Origin: Pelomyxa schiedti | Lineage: Eukaryota; Evosea; Pelobiontida; Pelomyxidae | Direction: 5' to 3' | DNA length: 64,000 nt | NCBI GenBank assembly: GCA_020536535.1 | Contig: JAHLWZ010000831.1 | Location: forward strand, 1-64,000 | Shown here: positions 9,823 through 20,276 of the stretch, in pieces | How the letters are laid out: the number at the start of each line of letters is the position of its first letter | Numbering within the stretch: the stretch's first letter is position 1 | The notes under the pieces: model-generated | The model's database searches: none | What the model saw: only the letters and a program-made list of their open reading frames with translations | What the model was told of the DNA's origin: nothing | Translations under genes and position numbers: made by a program

Positions 9823-11506
9823 ATGTCGCACCGCAAGTACGAAGGTCGGTTCCGTTGGCCTTTACGTCGTTTATACCGTCGCTTGTTTAGCGACTTTTAT
9901 TGTCCGTAACACACCTTACTTACACGCCCTTAGCCCCCAGACATGGATCCCTGGCCTTCTTGCCACGCAAGCGCAGCAACAGGCAACGTGGACGCAGTAC
10001 GTTTTTTTTTTTTACATTTCAGCACACGCGTATGTGGATTAATGGGTGTTTATAGTCAGGCACTTCCCTAAAGACAACCGCGCCACAAGACCCCACTTCA
10101 CCGGTTTCGTCGGTTTCAAGGCGGGTATGACCCACGTTGTCAGGGAACTGAACAAGCCCGGATCAAGTAACCGCCTCTTTTGCTAATTTTTTCCTCTTGA
10201 TGACCGACTGTCTTTTTCAGAGATGCACAAGAAGGAGGTTCTCGAGTCTGTCTCCATTCTTGAGACACCACCCATGATTGTTGTTGGCTTGGTTGGCTAC
10301 AGAAACACAGTCAAGGGACTCAGGAACATCAAGACTGTCTGGGCAAATCACCTCAGCGACGATCTCCTCCGCAATTTCTACCGCAAGTGGCAAGACTCCA
10401 AGAAAAAGGCCTTCTCCAAGTACGCTCTCCGCTACGTCGGCAACCGAGCCCGCGTCAACAAAGACATCGAATACATTAAATCACACGCGGATGTTGTCAG
10501 GGCCATCTGCCACACACAGCAACACAAACTCCCCATGCTCGAGCGAAAGAAGTCACACATCATTGAAATTCAGGTATCCCGCGAACTTTCCTGGTTCTGC
10601 AAGTTAACGCTTATTTTTTAGATCAACGGTGGTACAGTTCGCGAAAAGGTTTCCTTCGCCCTGAACTTCTTCGAGAAGGAGCTGAAGATCAACCAAGTCT
10701 TCGCACAGAACGAGGTCATCGACATCATGGGAGTCACCAAGGGTAAAGGATTCCAAGGAGTCACCAAGCGATGGGGAACAGCCCGACTGCCCAGGAAGAC
10801 GCACAAGGGTCTCAGAAAGGTCGCTTGTATCGGAGCATGGCATCCAGCCCGTGTCTCGTATGCCGTGGCCCGCGCCGGTCAAATGGGTTGCCACCACCGT
10901 GTTGAGATGGGCAAGAAGATCTTCAGGCTCGGAGTTGCTGCCAAGCAGCTGGTCGACGAGAGCTTGGAGGGAGTTGTAAAGGAGGAAGCCAAGGAGCTGT
11001 CCAAGAAGGAGGCGGCCAAGGCCCGCGAGGCAGCAAAGGCCAAGGAGAAGGAAGAGGCCGAGAAGAAGAGGGCGGAGGGAGCAGCCGCAGCAGCGCCCGC
11101 GGCACCGGCGGAGAAGAAGATGGTCTTGAAGATGGTCGACAACCGAAACGCCAAGACCGACTACGATCTCACCACCAAGCCAATCACCCCAATGGGAGGC
11201 TTCCCACACTACGGCATTGTCAAGAACGACTTCATCATGGTCAAGGGTTCAGTCATTGGCCCCAAGAAGAGGGCTCTCACACTCCGCAAGGCCATGTTCC
11301 CGTGCGCCAAGCGATGGGCACTCGAGGAAATCTCCCTCAAGGTAGGCATCTCATTTTCTTTTCCCTTCACAACTGGCTAACTTGGGTACCAGTTCATCGA
11401 TACATCAAGCAAGATGGGCAGCGGCAGATGGCAGACCTCAGAGGAAAGGAAGAAGTACCTCGGCCCAATGAAGCCAAGGCGCAAAGCACCAGCCCACCGC
11501 TCTTAA
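9823..11506 (+). CDS. RPL3: 60S ribosomal protein uL3 (RPL3) with internal Ala/Lys-rich insertion
   Basis: Six exons (9823-9844, 9934-9996, 10056-10166, 10221-10573, 10622-11341, 11393-11506) give about 460 aa; typical uL3 has about 390-400. The start [20 protein letters not shown] is canonical, as are '[19 protein letters not shown]', '[12 protein letters not shown]', '[15 protein letters not shown]', '[14 protein letters not shown]', '[16 protein letters not shown]' and '[15 protein letters not shown]'. It is an essential large-subunit protein reaching into the peptidyl-transferase region. Between 'KKIFRLG' and '[15 protein letters not shown]' there is an insertion of about 60 aa rich in Lys, Glu and Ala (about 10960-11130). 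An AATAAA lies at 11539. Confidence 0.97.
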
Positions 11507-11538
11507 TGATTCTACCCTCGAAGTTACCCTCGAACCAA

Positions 11539-11544
11539 AATAAA
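11539..11544 (+). terminator. Poly(A) signal AATAAA of uL3
   Basis: Canonical hexamer 33 nt after the uL3 stop codon. Confidence 0.6.
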
Positions 11545-11633
11545 AACAGAACCAAAAAAGAACCACTTGTCTGTCCCTTTCCTAGCCAAACACTTTTTCT
11601 TTCTTCTTCTTTTACTCTGCCGACACGGTGGCG

Positions 11634-13350
11634 ATGAGTTTTTCGTCATGTCAGCTGTCCTGGTCTCCCGTGTACATCACTGAGGGAGTGGCTGTGGTGT
11701 GGGGGTCGAACAAGCACGGGCAGCTGGGGCTCGGAACTCAGAGCAGCAGGGAGGAGGCGCCCAAGCCGCTCTACTCGTTGCAACTTGGCGGTGGCCGTGG
11801 TGCTGTTGTGACCGCATCATGTGGGGGCGAGTTCACCGTCGCGCTGCTGAGTATGTTCCCTCGCTCGTGCGGTGTTGTGGACATGTTTCTGTCGAATGTA
11901 GATGATAATGTACATTATGCCCTGCCATATTTATTTGTTTGGGCCTGGGATATCAATGTGCTACAAGATTCGGGGCAGGTGTTTAGCTGGGGATACAACA
12001 AATTTGGACAGCTTGGCCTTGGCGATGTAAATAATAGGACAGCTCCTTGTGAAGTTACCTTGCTTAGGGCAGAAGGCGTCATTGCTATTGCTTGTGGGGG
12101 ATACCATACCTTGGCAAAAACAGGTTTGAGGTGACCTACCTTTTTCTTCATGGCTTAGTTTTCTCTTGTTTTTGATGCAGACTCCGGCATAATGTATTCC
12201 TGGGGTGCTGGCGACTATGGCCAACTTGGCTTGGGAACATTTGATCCCGTTACTTGCACTCCTCACCCAATCCCAGCCCTAGGTGGTAGGAATGTTACGC
12301 AGATATCATGCGGTGCCTGGCACAGTGCCGCACTTTACCGTAATTTTTCTTTACTGGTTCCCAGTTCTGCCCTTACAACTACAGCTATTGCTCTAAATTC
12401 TTAGATTCGGGTGAACTGTACACTTGGGGGAATAATGAACAAGGACAGCTTGGTTTGGGGGATTTGTATAATCGGAACACTCCACAGCTCGTCAGTAGCA
12501 TCAATGGTCCTGTGGCTTTTGTTTCTTGTGGCTGTACCAACACCTTTGCAGTTAGAGGTAAGCTCCTATCGTATTTGCCCTGACTTCTGATAATGTCTAG
12601 GGAATGGAGTTGTATTTTCTTGGGGAAACAACGAGTATGGGCAACTAGGATTCTCCGGCAATGGAACAGTGATGACACCGCATTCTGTATCTTTTTTTCG
12701 GAGAGAGAGAGTAGTTTCTATCAGTTGCGGTATCAGTCATACAGTAGCGCTTTTAAGTGAGTTGCCAATTTACCACACAGAGCGGTTACCAACCTCTTGC
12801 TAGAATCTGGAGATATTGTTGTATGTGGAAGCAACAGAGATGGGGAATTGGGAATGGGCGACGCTAATCCAAGGTCCGAGTTTTCACGAATTCCCCAGCT
12901 CAGACAACCTGTCAAAGCCATTCAATGTGGGGCCGAACATACATATGTACTCCTTGGTAGTGCTACTGATCTTTGTTTGTACCTCACACTTGGGTTCACA
13001 GAGTCCGGAACCGTTCTTGCCTGTGGAAACAATAAAGATGGGCAGTTGGGGCTGGGAGATGTGAAGAATAGACCTTTGCTAGAAGAGATAACCGCCTTGC
13101 GAGGTTGTACCTTTTTATAAGAAGATTAATTAATCCCTAAAAAAAACACTCAGTTTGGCGGTGGAGAAATCCCTCTCTGGTGTGCCTGGTATGCCCCTCC
13201 AGTTCCCACAAAATGAAAATCACCTGATATCACCCACAGCTGGTTGGGTGGAAAAGAAACACTTCCCTATTATCCCGGTTGCCTCTACCAGTACTACAGC
13301 TCATCACTGAGTATCTTTGGGGTCCTTCTCCCTTTGTTTTCTGTGTCTGA
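11634..13350 (+). CDS. RCC1-like seven-bladed beta-propeller protein
   Basis: Nine exons (11634-11850, 11968-12123, 12181-12339, 12405-12557, 12601-12756, 12804-12956, 13002-13103, 13154-13188, 13240-13350) encode about 413 aa. Seven RCC1 repeats are visible: VVWGSNKHGQLGLG, VFSWGYNKFGQLGLG, MYSWGAGDYGQLGLG, LYTWGNNEQGQLGLG, VFSWGNNEYGQLGFSG, IVVCGSNRDGELGMG, VLACGNNKDGQLGLG. Each blade sits in its own exon, and all inter-blade introns are phase 1, placed just before the (D/E)SG preceding each repeat. The last two exons (ending 'LPLPVLQLITEYLWG') are less certain; they may form a short helical tail resembling an F-box/SOCS-like segment. RCC1 propellers act as Ran exchange factors or, more often in such stand-alone proteins, as binding platforms; the target is unknown. 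Confidence 0.88.
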
Positions 13351-13416
13351 TTCCCACATCTCAAAAACAAGGAAAGAACAAACAGAGATTGCCTATTCTA
13401 TGTCATTTTTTTTTGG

Positions 13417-14992
13417 TTATGTCTTGGAATTCTTTGGGGGTGGCCTTTCGTCTTGTCTCTCAAAGAGTCTCCTCTGCAATTCCCTGTTAGCTTGTTGCAT
13501 CTCTCGGTTTGATTGTTGCATTTCGAGGTTGCTTTTTTGTAGTTCCCGGTTTGTCTGAAGCATCTCGATGTTGGTTTGTTGAAGTTGAACCCTGCTATCC
13601 TTCATCTCAGTAATCAGTGTCAGAAGCAGAGTCTTTTCTTGCTGTTGCCCCTCGATCATTTGCGCCAATAATCTCTAAAAGAGTATTAGTAAAAGTCAAG
13701 CTCACAACTTTTGTATCACAAACCTCATTTCTTTGAGCAGAGTCCACAAGATAGCGGGCCAGACTCTGGTTTGAGCGGCGATGAGAAGAAACTTCATGGC
13801 TAGGCATACTAGAGGCTGAGTTATCGGCTGGTGCAAGTAAGGTGGTAATAAGTAAGAGAATGTTGTCTAACCAGAACCAGCAACTAGAGACATCTTACTT
13901 CCTGGAACTAACGCAGTGTCCAGAGATGAACTATGTATGTGATGAGATGACGAAGATGTGGTTGTTGTAGTAGTGGTGGTTGGTGGCGGGGGCGGAGGTG
14001 CAGCAGCCGAGGTGCTAGTAGATGAGTGAGTGGATGTGGTTGCATGGGAGTGTGTGGAAGTGGTTGAGGACGAGGGAGCTGAGTCATGACTGCGTCTGGA
14101 ACTAATGCTAATGTTGGATCTCTTGGGTGCTGGTGGTGTTATCTTCTCCGCCGGGGTTGAAGTGGAAGGAAGGCGTTTGTATGATTTCTGTGGAGCCTTT
14201 GGTGGGGAGATTCCTTCGAGATACTGCTTGGTACTGTGACCGGGTTCACTCTTGGAGAAGACTTTAACGATGTCGTCCACGCCATATCTCAGGCTTTTTT
14301 ATTTGGCGTCGTAGGGTAAATAGAATAGACAAAGTAAAGAGTAACTACATTGGTGTTCTGCTATCTTGCGCACGAAAGTTTGGATGCACAAACTTTAATT
14401 CACGTATACCTTTGGTTTTTTTTTTTTAAATTAAACTAACGTTGAGAAGAAGATTGACTGAAATAGTACGCGTGCCGGTTTCAGCCCGTCTGCAAAAGAA
14501 AGAGTGTCTCTTTGCTCCAGTTCTCTGAACCATAGCCTCAATCACAAGTGGAGCAGCATTCATCCATACAGCCACAAGGTTTCCGGGTGCCAAAACAAAC
14601 GCAGAGCCCTTCTTCCCACGGGGCGGGACCATCTTGTAGTTGTCAAAGAAAACGTCCTTGTTCTTTGTTCCCAACTGCTTCCCAGGCTCAATGTTCCAAC
14701 TGCCGTACTCGCAACAAGACAATTTCGTCGGCCTTTTCATCGTCGCCACCGCGGACGTGGATCGCCTTCTCCTCTTCGCGCTGCTCCCGCTCCCATAATC
14801 GCTATCGCTACTACTGCTGCTGCTACTGCTGCTGCTTAAGCTGTCGCTGTCACTGTCGCTTTCGTTTTCGCTGACACTTTGGCGCGCTCTGGGATCTCCT
14901 TTGGTTCTCGGCTCGATCTCTTCGTTGACACCGTCGCCGCTGTCATCGTCCTCCGTGTCGTAGTCTTCACCAAGCTCCCCTGTCTGAGCCAT
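13417..14992 (-). CDS. Ser/acidic-rich protein with C-terminal coiled coil, function unknown
   Basis: Five exons on the minus strand (14470-14992, 14349-14409, 13872-14293, 13724-13827, 13417-13674) encode 455 aa. The model starts at MAQTGELGEDYDTEDDD; an in-frame ATG at 15043 is an alternative. Order of regions: acidic plus a Ser run; a basic patch (KRRRRS, a possible NLS); a conserved-looking core ('LSCCEYGSWNIEPGKQLG', 'NYKMVPPRGKKGSAFVL', 'IRELKFVHPNFRAQD', 'YGVDDIVKVFSKSEPGHS') that only becomes continuous after splicing; a Pro/Thr/Ser low-complexity stretch with KR residues; then a Gln/Asn-rich coiled coil made of repeats 'LQxxNxEMxQxNRELQ'. I do not recognise the family. The NLS and acidic tracts suggest a nuclear protein (inference). 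Confidence 0.75.
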
Positions 14993-15135
14993 CTTCTCTT
15001 TGTTTTTTCTGTTTACCGCAAGGCAAGGCAAATATTTTCCCAAAAAAGGGGAAGATGGGAGACACTAGATTCGCGTGCAGGTGTTTTTTTTTTTTTGGTA
15101 CAAGTGGTAGGTGTGTGGTTGATTGCTGTACAATT

Positions 15136-18100
15136 CTAGTGTGATGTGGGGGTTTTTGTGGCAGATATGGGGGTGAATGTGGGGGGTTGTGGGTTGGTTG
15201 TGTTGTGTTCTTCTGTGGCTAGGTCCAATTGTGCCTTGAGCCGGTCTTCAATTTCAGAAAAGCCTTTTTGTTTGTGCATGGGTACTCAAAAGGGGGGGAG
15301 GTGAGTGAGTATTAGTACTAGGGCGAGAACAGGGGTCCTGCTCCCAACATTCAGTGACTAGCCGGTCGTATCCATCTGGGCATGTTTCAGGTATTGGCAT
15401 TCTCTGTTTTTATTTCAGTAGTGTGTGATGGTGTGAATAGGAAAAACTGGCACTAAAGGGTGGAGGCTACCTTGCCCTCCAGTATGAACTTGGAAACCTC
15501 TGTTGGTGATGTTATTCCAGGGCGAAAAATCCTATTTACGAAAGCACACGCGCGATGGTTTTGAACTGCGCCTGAGGGTACGCATCACCATTCACATACA
15601 GTTCATACAAGGTAACTCCATAACTGAAGTGCTTGTACTTGGCGGGATTTGAAAGAGGGGACCTATTACCTGAATACGTCACATGCTTTGTTATAGCCAG
15701 TATCCCCAGTTGGTAAAATCAGCTCTGGTGCTAGATACTGCGCCGTTCCAAGTCCGAGCGTATATCTTGAAAACACAGTCAAGAAGGAGGCGTGATAACA
15801 GAGAATGAACTTATTTGATAAGTCTGACTCGTTTACATCTCTAGTTGTACCAAAGTCTGTAGAAACTGAGAATTGTGCCCCCCTCCCGTCCAAGTGTACC
15901 TGTAATTTTACAACTCACAGGTGCTTCTAGTGTCATGGCTGTTACAAGTAGATTGTCTGAAAAGAATGGTCACGCAGGATAACATGCAAATACCAACCTG
16001 GCTTAAAATCTCTGTGTATAATTCCATTGGAGTGCAAGTAGTGCATACCTTGAGTGGAGGTTGTTTTTACTTCAATACGTGGTGGAGGTGCTACCTTTTG
16101 CAGCATCACAAGCCATTTTAACTTTGAGGCAGTAACACAATAAATACTTTTTTAACACCTACATATGTCAGTAAACGATGTTACTACACTTGATACCGAA
16201 GCTAAACTTCCAAACTCACAAAACTCCTATTCAATACCGAAAAAGACAATGAGTATGAAATGTGTAAAAATTGGAACAACTGTAACAATACAGAGTTTTC
16301 CTGGTGTGGTAACGGCACCTAGATGAGCCGTTTTCTTAGAAATTGGTTAACAAATAACTGCTCACCAATAAATGTTACACAGTAGATTGATCGAATATCT
16401 TCCATCATTTGTATTTCACGCATAAATTTTTCTAAAAGAGTATCATGTAGCTGTGGGTACTTCAGAACCTAAGAACATACTCTCGTTAGTTGGTTAGTGT
16501 CATCTTCACTCGTTTACCTTCACAGCAACATCGTTCTCTCTCCACAGACCTTTATATACCACTCCAAAGCCGCCAATTCCAATGGGGGGCTGTTTAAGTT
16601 GAATATCATCAAAATCAAGCCTTGTAGAGAGCTTGGTTTCAATGTTACCCTTGACTTGTGTGCAAACTGAGGTAGACTTGCCTTCCTCTACAAAAAATCA
16701 ATGCAGAAACATGTGGAGGTTGCTTACTGCCGGCTTCAATTATAACTTGAATGTGTGAGCGTGTCGTGCAATGAAACGTCACTGTTATGGTTACAGTAAA
16801 ACTGTCTTTCTGTACTGTATTTCAATCGGAATTTGAAAAACAGCTAAGTTCACCTGTCTTACAAGGCCAGTTGGGGGATCAAAATTAATATCAAACTTGT
16901 CGGAAGGTTCATGCCTACAAGCAAATACAACTGCATATCGGTGTTTGTTGGCTAGTATAATGGATTCCTGCAGGGGGGTCCCAATGGGTGCCTTATTACT
17001 ACCGAGCCCCAGTGTTAGCACTTGGGGTTTGATACAAAGAGGAAATTGCTCCACGTGAACTGAGGGAGTGTATCTTGGAAAAGTGAGTTTCCTGAACCTT
17101 TTCAATTGCTTGGGTACTTGTCACTGTTTATAGACAGTAATCTTTGCTGCTCTTCACATTTTTTCTTTCTTTTATTCCTTTTCCCGGGTTATGAGGCATA
17201 AAATAAAAGGAAATTAACCTCAAAAAGAAACATGCAGCCATGATGCCAGCACAGCTGCTAATAAGAATTATCAAGATTACTGCTGTGGTAATAAGAAAGA
17301 TCCATGGTACGCCTTGTGTCTCTTTAGCACTTTTTTTGATAATGAAACAACACACATTCAATGTAATACCAATCGAGTTGCGTGGCAGAAGTGTTACACA
17401 TTCTGGCGCACCCAGAGTTTTCTCCTTCTCCGTAACATTCCCCATCTATATAACATCCCAGGAAAGTGTCATTTGGATCTGACTGGGTAACACATTCACA
17501 GAGTGAAGTCTCACGTTTCAAATTACACATGCATGGATAAGGATCCACGCAGTTAACACAGTTCTCTGACACGTCACTGTTGTATGTGAGAGTAGAAAAA
17601 AGGAGTATCAAGTGTTATACCACTCAACAACAGTTAGGAAAAACTCTGTGAGCACAGAACTGTTTCCAGAGAGTAAATTCGAAGCAAGTTTTAGAGTGGA
17701 AAGAATGGTGAGATTGGAAAGTGTCAGCGGAACTTCCCCACCAAGTTCGTTATGTTCAAAGCTCCTAGAATGAAATAAATTGTTGACACGATGTGGATCA
17801 CCCACAGTAATTGTAAATAAGCTAACTGTCCGAGTTCGGGAGGTAGAGTTCCTTGAAGTTGATTGGCTGAAAAGTCCCTGAAATGCAACTGTCACGTGGG
17901 AAATTAAATGAATTGCACTGTAACGCACAACGACATCAGTGAAGGCAAGCTTCCCAATTGTGTTGGTATGGTTCCTGTTAGTTGGTTGTACGAACAGTCC
18001 CTTGACACATCATACAACTTGGTAAGGAATGTAACACCATACAATGCTAAAAGTTCGCGTAATTCGCCAAAGGAGCTCGGTATTGTACCCATGAGCTGAT

Positions 18101-20078
18101 TTTGAGGTAAGCACCTGTAATACAACATCACCGGAAGAGAAATTAAGAGTACGCATACAGGTATTGAAGTGCAGATAAATGACCAATCGACTGGGGAATC
18201 GTACCAGAAAATTCGTTGGTTCCAAAATGTCTAACTCAGTGGCATTGGGAACCGTTGATTATAAGCAAAAAATTATACATGGCAGTTAGCAGCGTCATCA
18301 AAGAAGAAAACTCTGGTAGTGGCCCACTTAACTGATTGTCAGAAAGGTCCCTTGAAAGAAATTCAGATCATTACAGTAGAAAATCGAACTACAAAAAAGT
18401 AATCGAAGGTGTGGTTCCGAGAGAGGATGGTAAGGATCCCCCTAGATGGTTCCCAGAAACATCTCTTCTGAGGATAAGTGGATTTGAATAATGAAGTTAC
18501 TGACAGATAAGTTAGTGACTCTCCCGTAGACGGAATAGTTCCTGTGAGCTCATTATTCTCCACATTTCTGCTGTGACATCAGCAGTCTCAGAAGGGGTGT
18601 AATGTATTTACAAATATTGTAGTTTGTCCAAAGCCAACAATGGCGCTGGTAAAGATCCCTCGATATCATTATTGGACAGGTTTCTGTAGAAATAAGTGAG
18701 CGTCATTCCTGCTTCAAAGACTTACATTTCCAGAAGGGAAATCAAGTTGCCCAGTTCAGATGGTATTGTGCCATAAATTTGGTTTAAGCTCATGTCTCTT
18801 TATGAATCAAAAAAGGGAAAATGTATCTTCTCTGTGAATACTAATAGGAAGTCTTACAGGTATTGTAATTCAATCAAGGAGCCGAGCTCTGTTGAAAGCA
18901 CACCAGCAAATCTATTGTTCTGGAGGTTTCTTGGGAAAGTTAATTGCAATACACGGAGGTGTTGGAAAGATACATAGAACTCAACCCCATGTTTTGGAAA
19001 CTTGGAATACTTCCAGCAAGTTGATTTCGTGAGAAATCACTGGGTGTTGTTAAAGAGGTTAGAGAGCGAGGCATACAGGGTAGTCATAGCAGTCAGTTTT
19101 AGTATTGCATCTGACACTAAGCCTGATAATCCATTTTGAGACAGATCTCTGTCTTGTTTAGGCTGTTGCCACAATTGCAAAAATGTGGTTATACAATAGT
19201 ATCAAGGATGAAATATCATAAATTGTTGCAGGTATGGCACCAGAAAAGAAGTTGTTACTCAAATCCCTAAGGACAATTTCCACAAAGTGTAAGTGTTAAT
19301 TGTGACCTACAGTGCTATCAGGTTTCTCAGAAGTCCAAGAGAAATAGGAATGGTAGCCAATAGATCGTTGTCAGATAAATCTCTGGAAATTGGATATTGC
19401 AACGCCAATAAAATCCCCCAAAAAACTTACAACTGCTGAAGGCTACACAAGTCACCCAGAGAGGAAGGTAATTCGCCCTCAAGAAGGGTATCAGACATGT
19501 CTCTGCTCAAAACTGAGAATAAACAAGTGCATTATTATGGAATGCACAGAATTTTGATGTAGCACAAATCCACGATACACTCTGGAAACTGTGACAAGAA
19601 TATAGTTCCAGTCAAGTCCCTTAGCATCAGCAATCCAATAGGGGAAAAAAAAAAAGTGAAATAGAGTAAGCCAAGGTGCCCAGCCAAAAAAAATGTTGGC
19701 AGTTTCCATGCATATGACATAGTCTTGAATATTGTTTGTATACATAGTTTTGATGTGTCCCACAAGTTCGTCGGGGACATTGTCGCCCTGGCTGAAACAC
19801 TGCACGCCATCCAGGTCCATCATCCCATCATCAGGGCACGGCACACTGAAATTGCAGGGGTCCTCAGCCCACAACCAAGGATACGTCGTCGCAAGCTCAC
19901 ACAACACCCTCACCTCCGACTCCAAGCTACATCGTGCAACTGATGAAGATGATGAAGATGAAACGGCACTGACCAGGGTAGGCAATGTGAATGAGAGGCA
20001 AGACAGAATGGCAACTAGAATAACAAAAACAACAGTGCACGAGACTGGATCCAACGACCACCAGGCACGCCCCCTCAT
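15136..20078 (-). CDS. LRR receptor-like protein kinase (plant-type LRRs, TKL-type kinase)
   Basis: Start MRGRAWWSL at 20078 opens a signal peptide, then about 16 extracellular plant-type LRRs (xxLxGxIPxxLGxLxxLxxL; for example 'NQLTGTIPTQLGSLPSL', 'NNELTGTIPSTGESL', 'NQLMGTIPSSFGELREL'). A Cys-rich module (about 17350-17590) and a transmembrane helix (PWIFLITTAVILIILISSCAG, about 17235-17305) follow. The juxtamembrane part ('FRKLTFPRY'... 'DKFDINFDPPTGLVRQ') resembles the MSP-like segment of Entamoeba TMKs. The kinase has 'PIGIGGFGVVYKG', 'DVAVKVLK', 'GIIHRDFKPDNLL', 'KITDFGTTR' and 'QYLAPEL', so all catalytic residues are present. The tail 'CWEQDPCSRPSFSEIEDRL' ends at 15136. More than 25 introns; nearly every LRR is its own exon bounded by phase-2 introns splitting the Leu codon before (D/N)(L/V/M)S. 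It probably signals from the cell surface. Confidence 0.88.
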
Positions 20079-20276
20079 GCTGCACCCGGAATGGCGTTGC
20101 AGCTCGTTGTGATTTGTTGGTTTTGTGCCGTTTGTTTCGGTATTTTGTCTTTTTTCCGTTTATTTTTTTGGGTGGACTTCGAAGTGAAATGACTGAAAAA
20201 TGCACATCGGCTTTTTGTTGCCCTTTTTTGTGTAGGCTTGGGGAACTTGATATCTAACAGTGACGCAACGAGTCAT

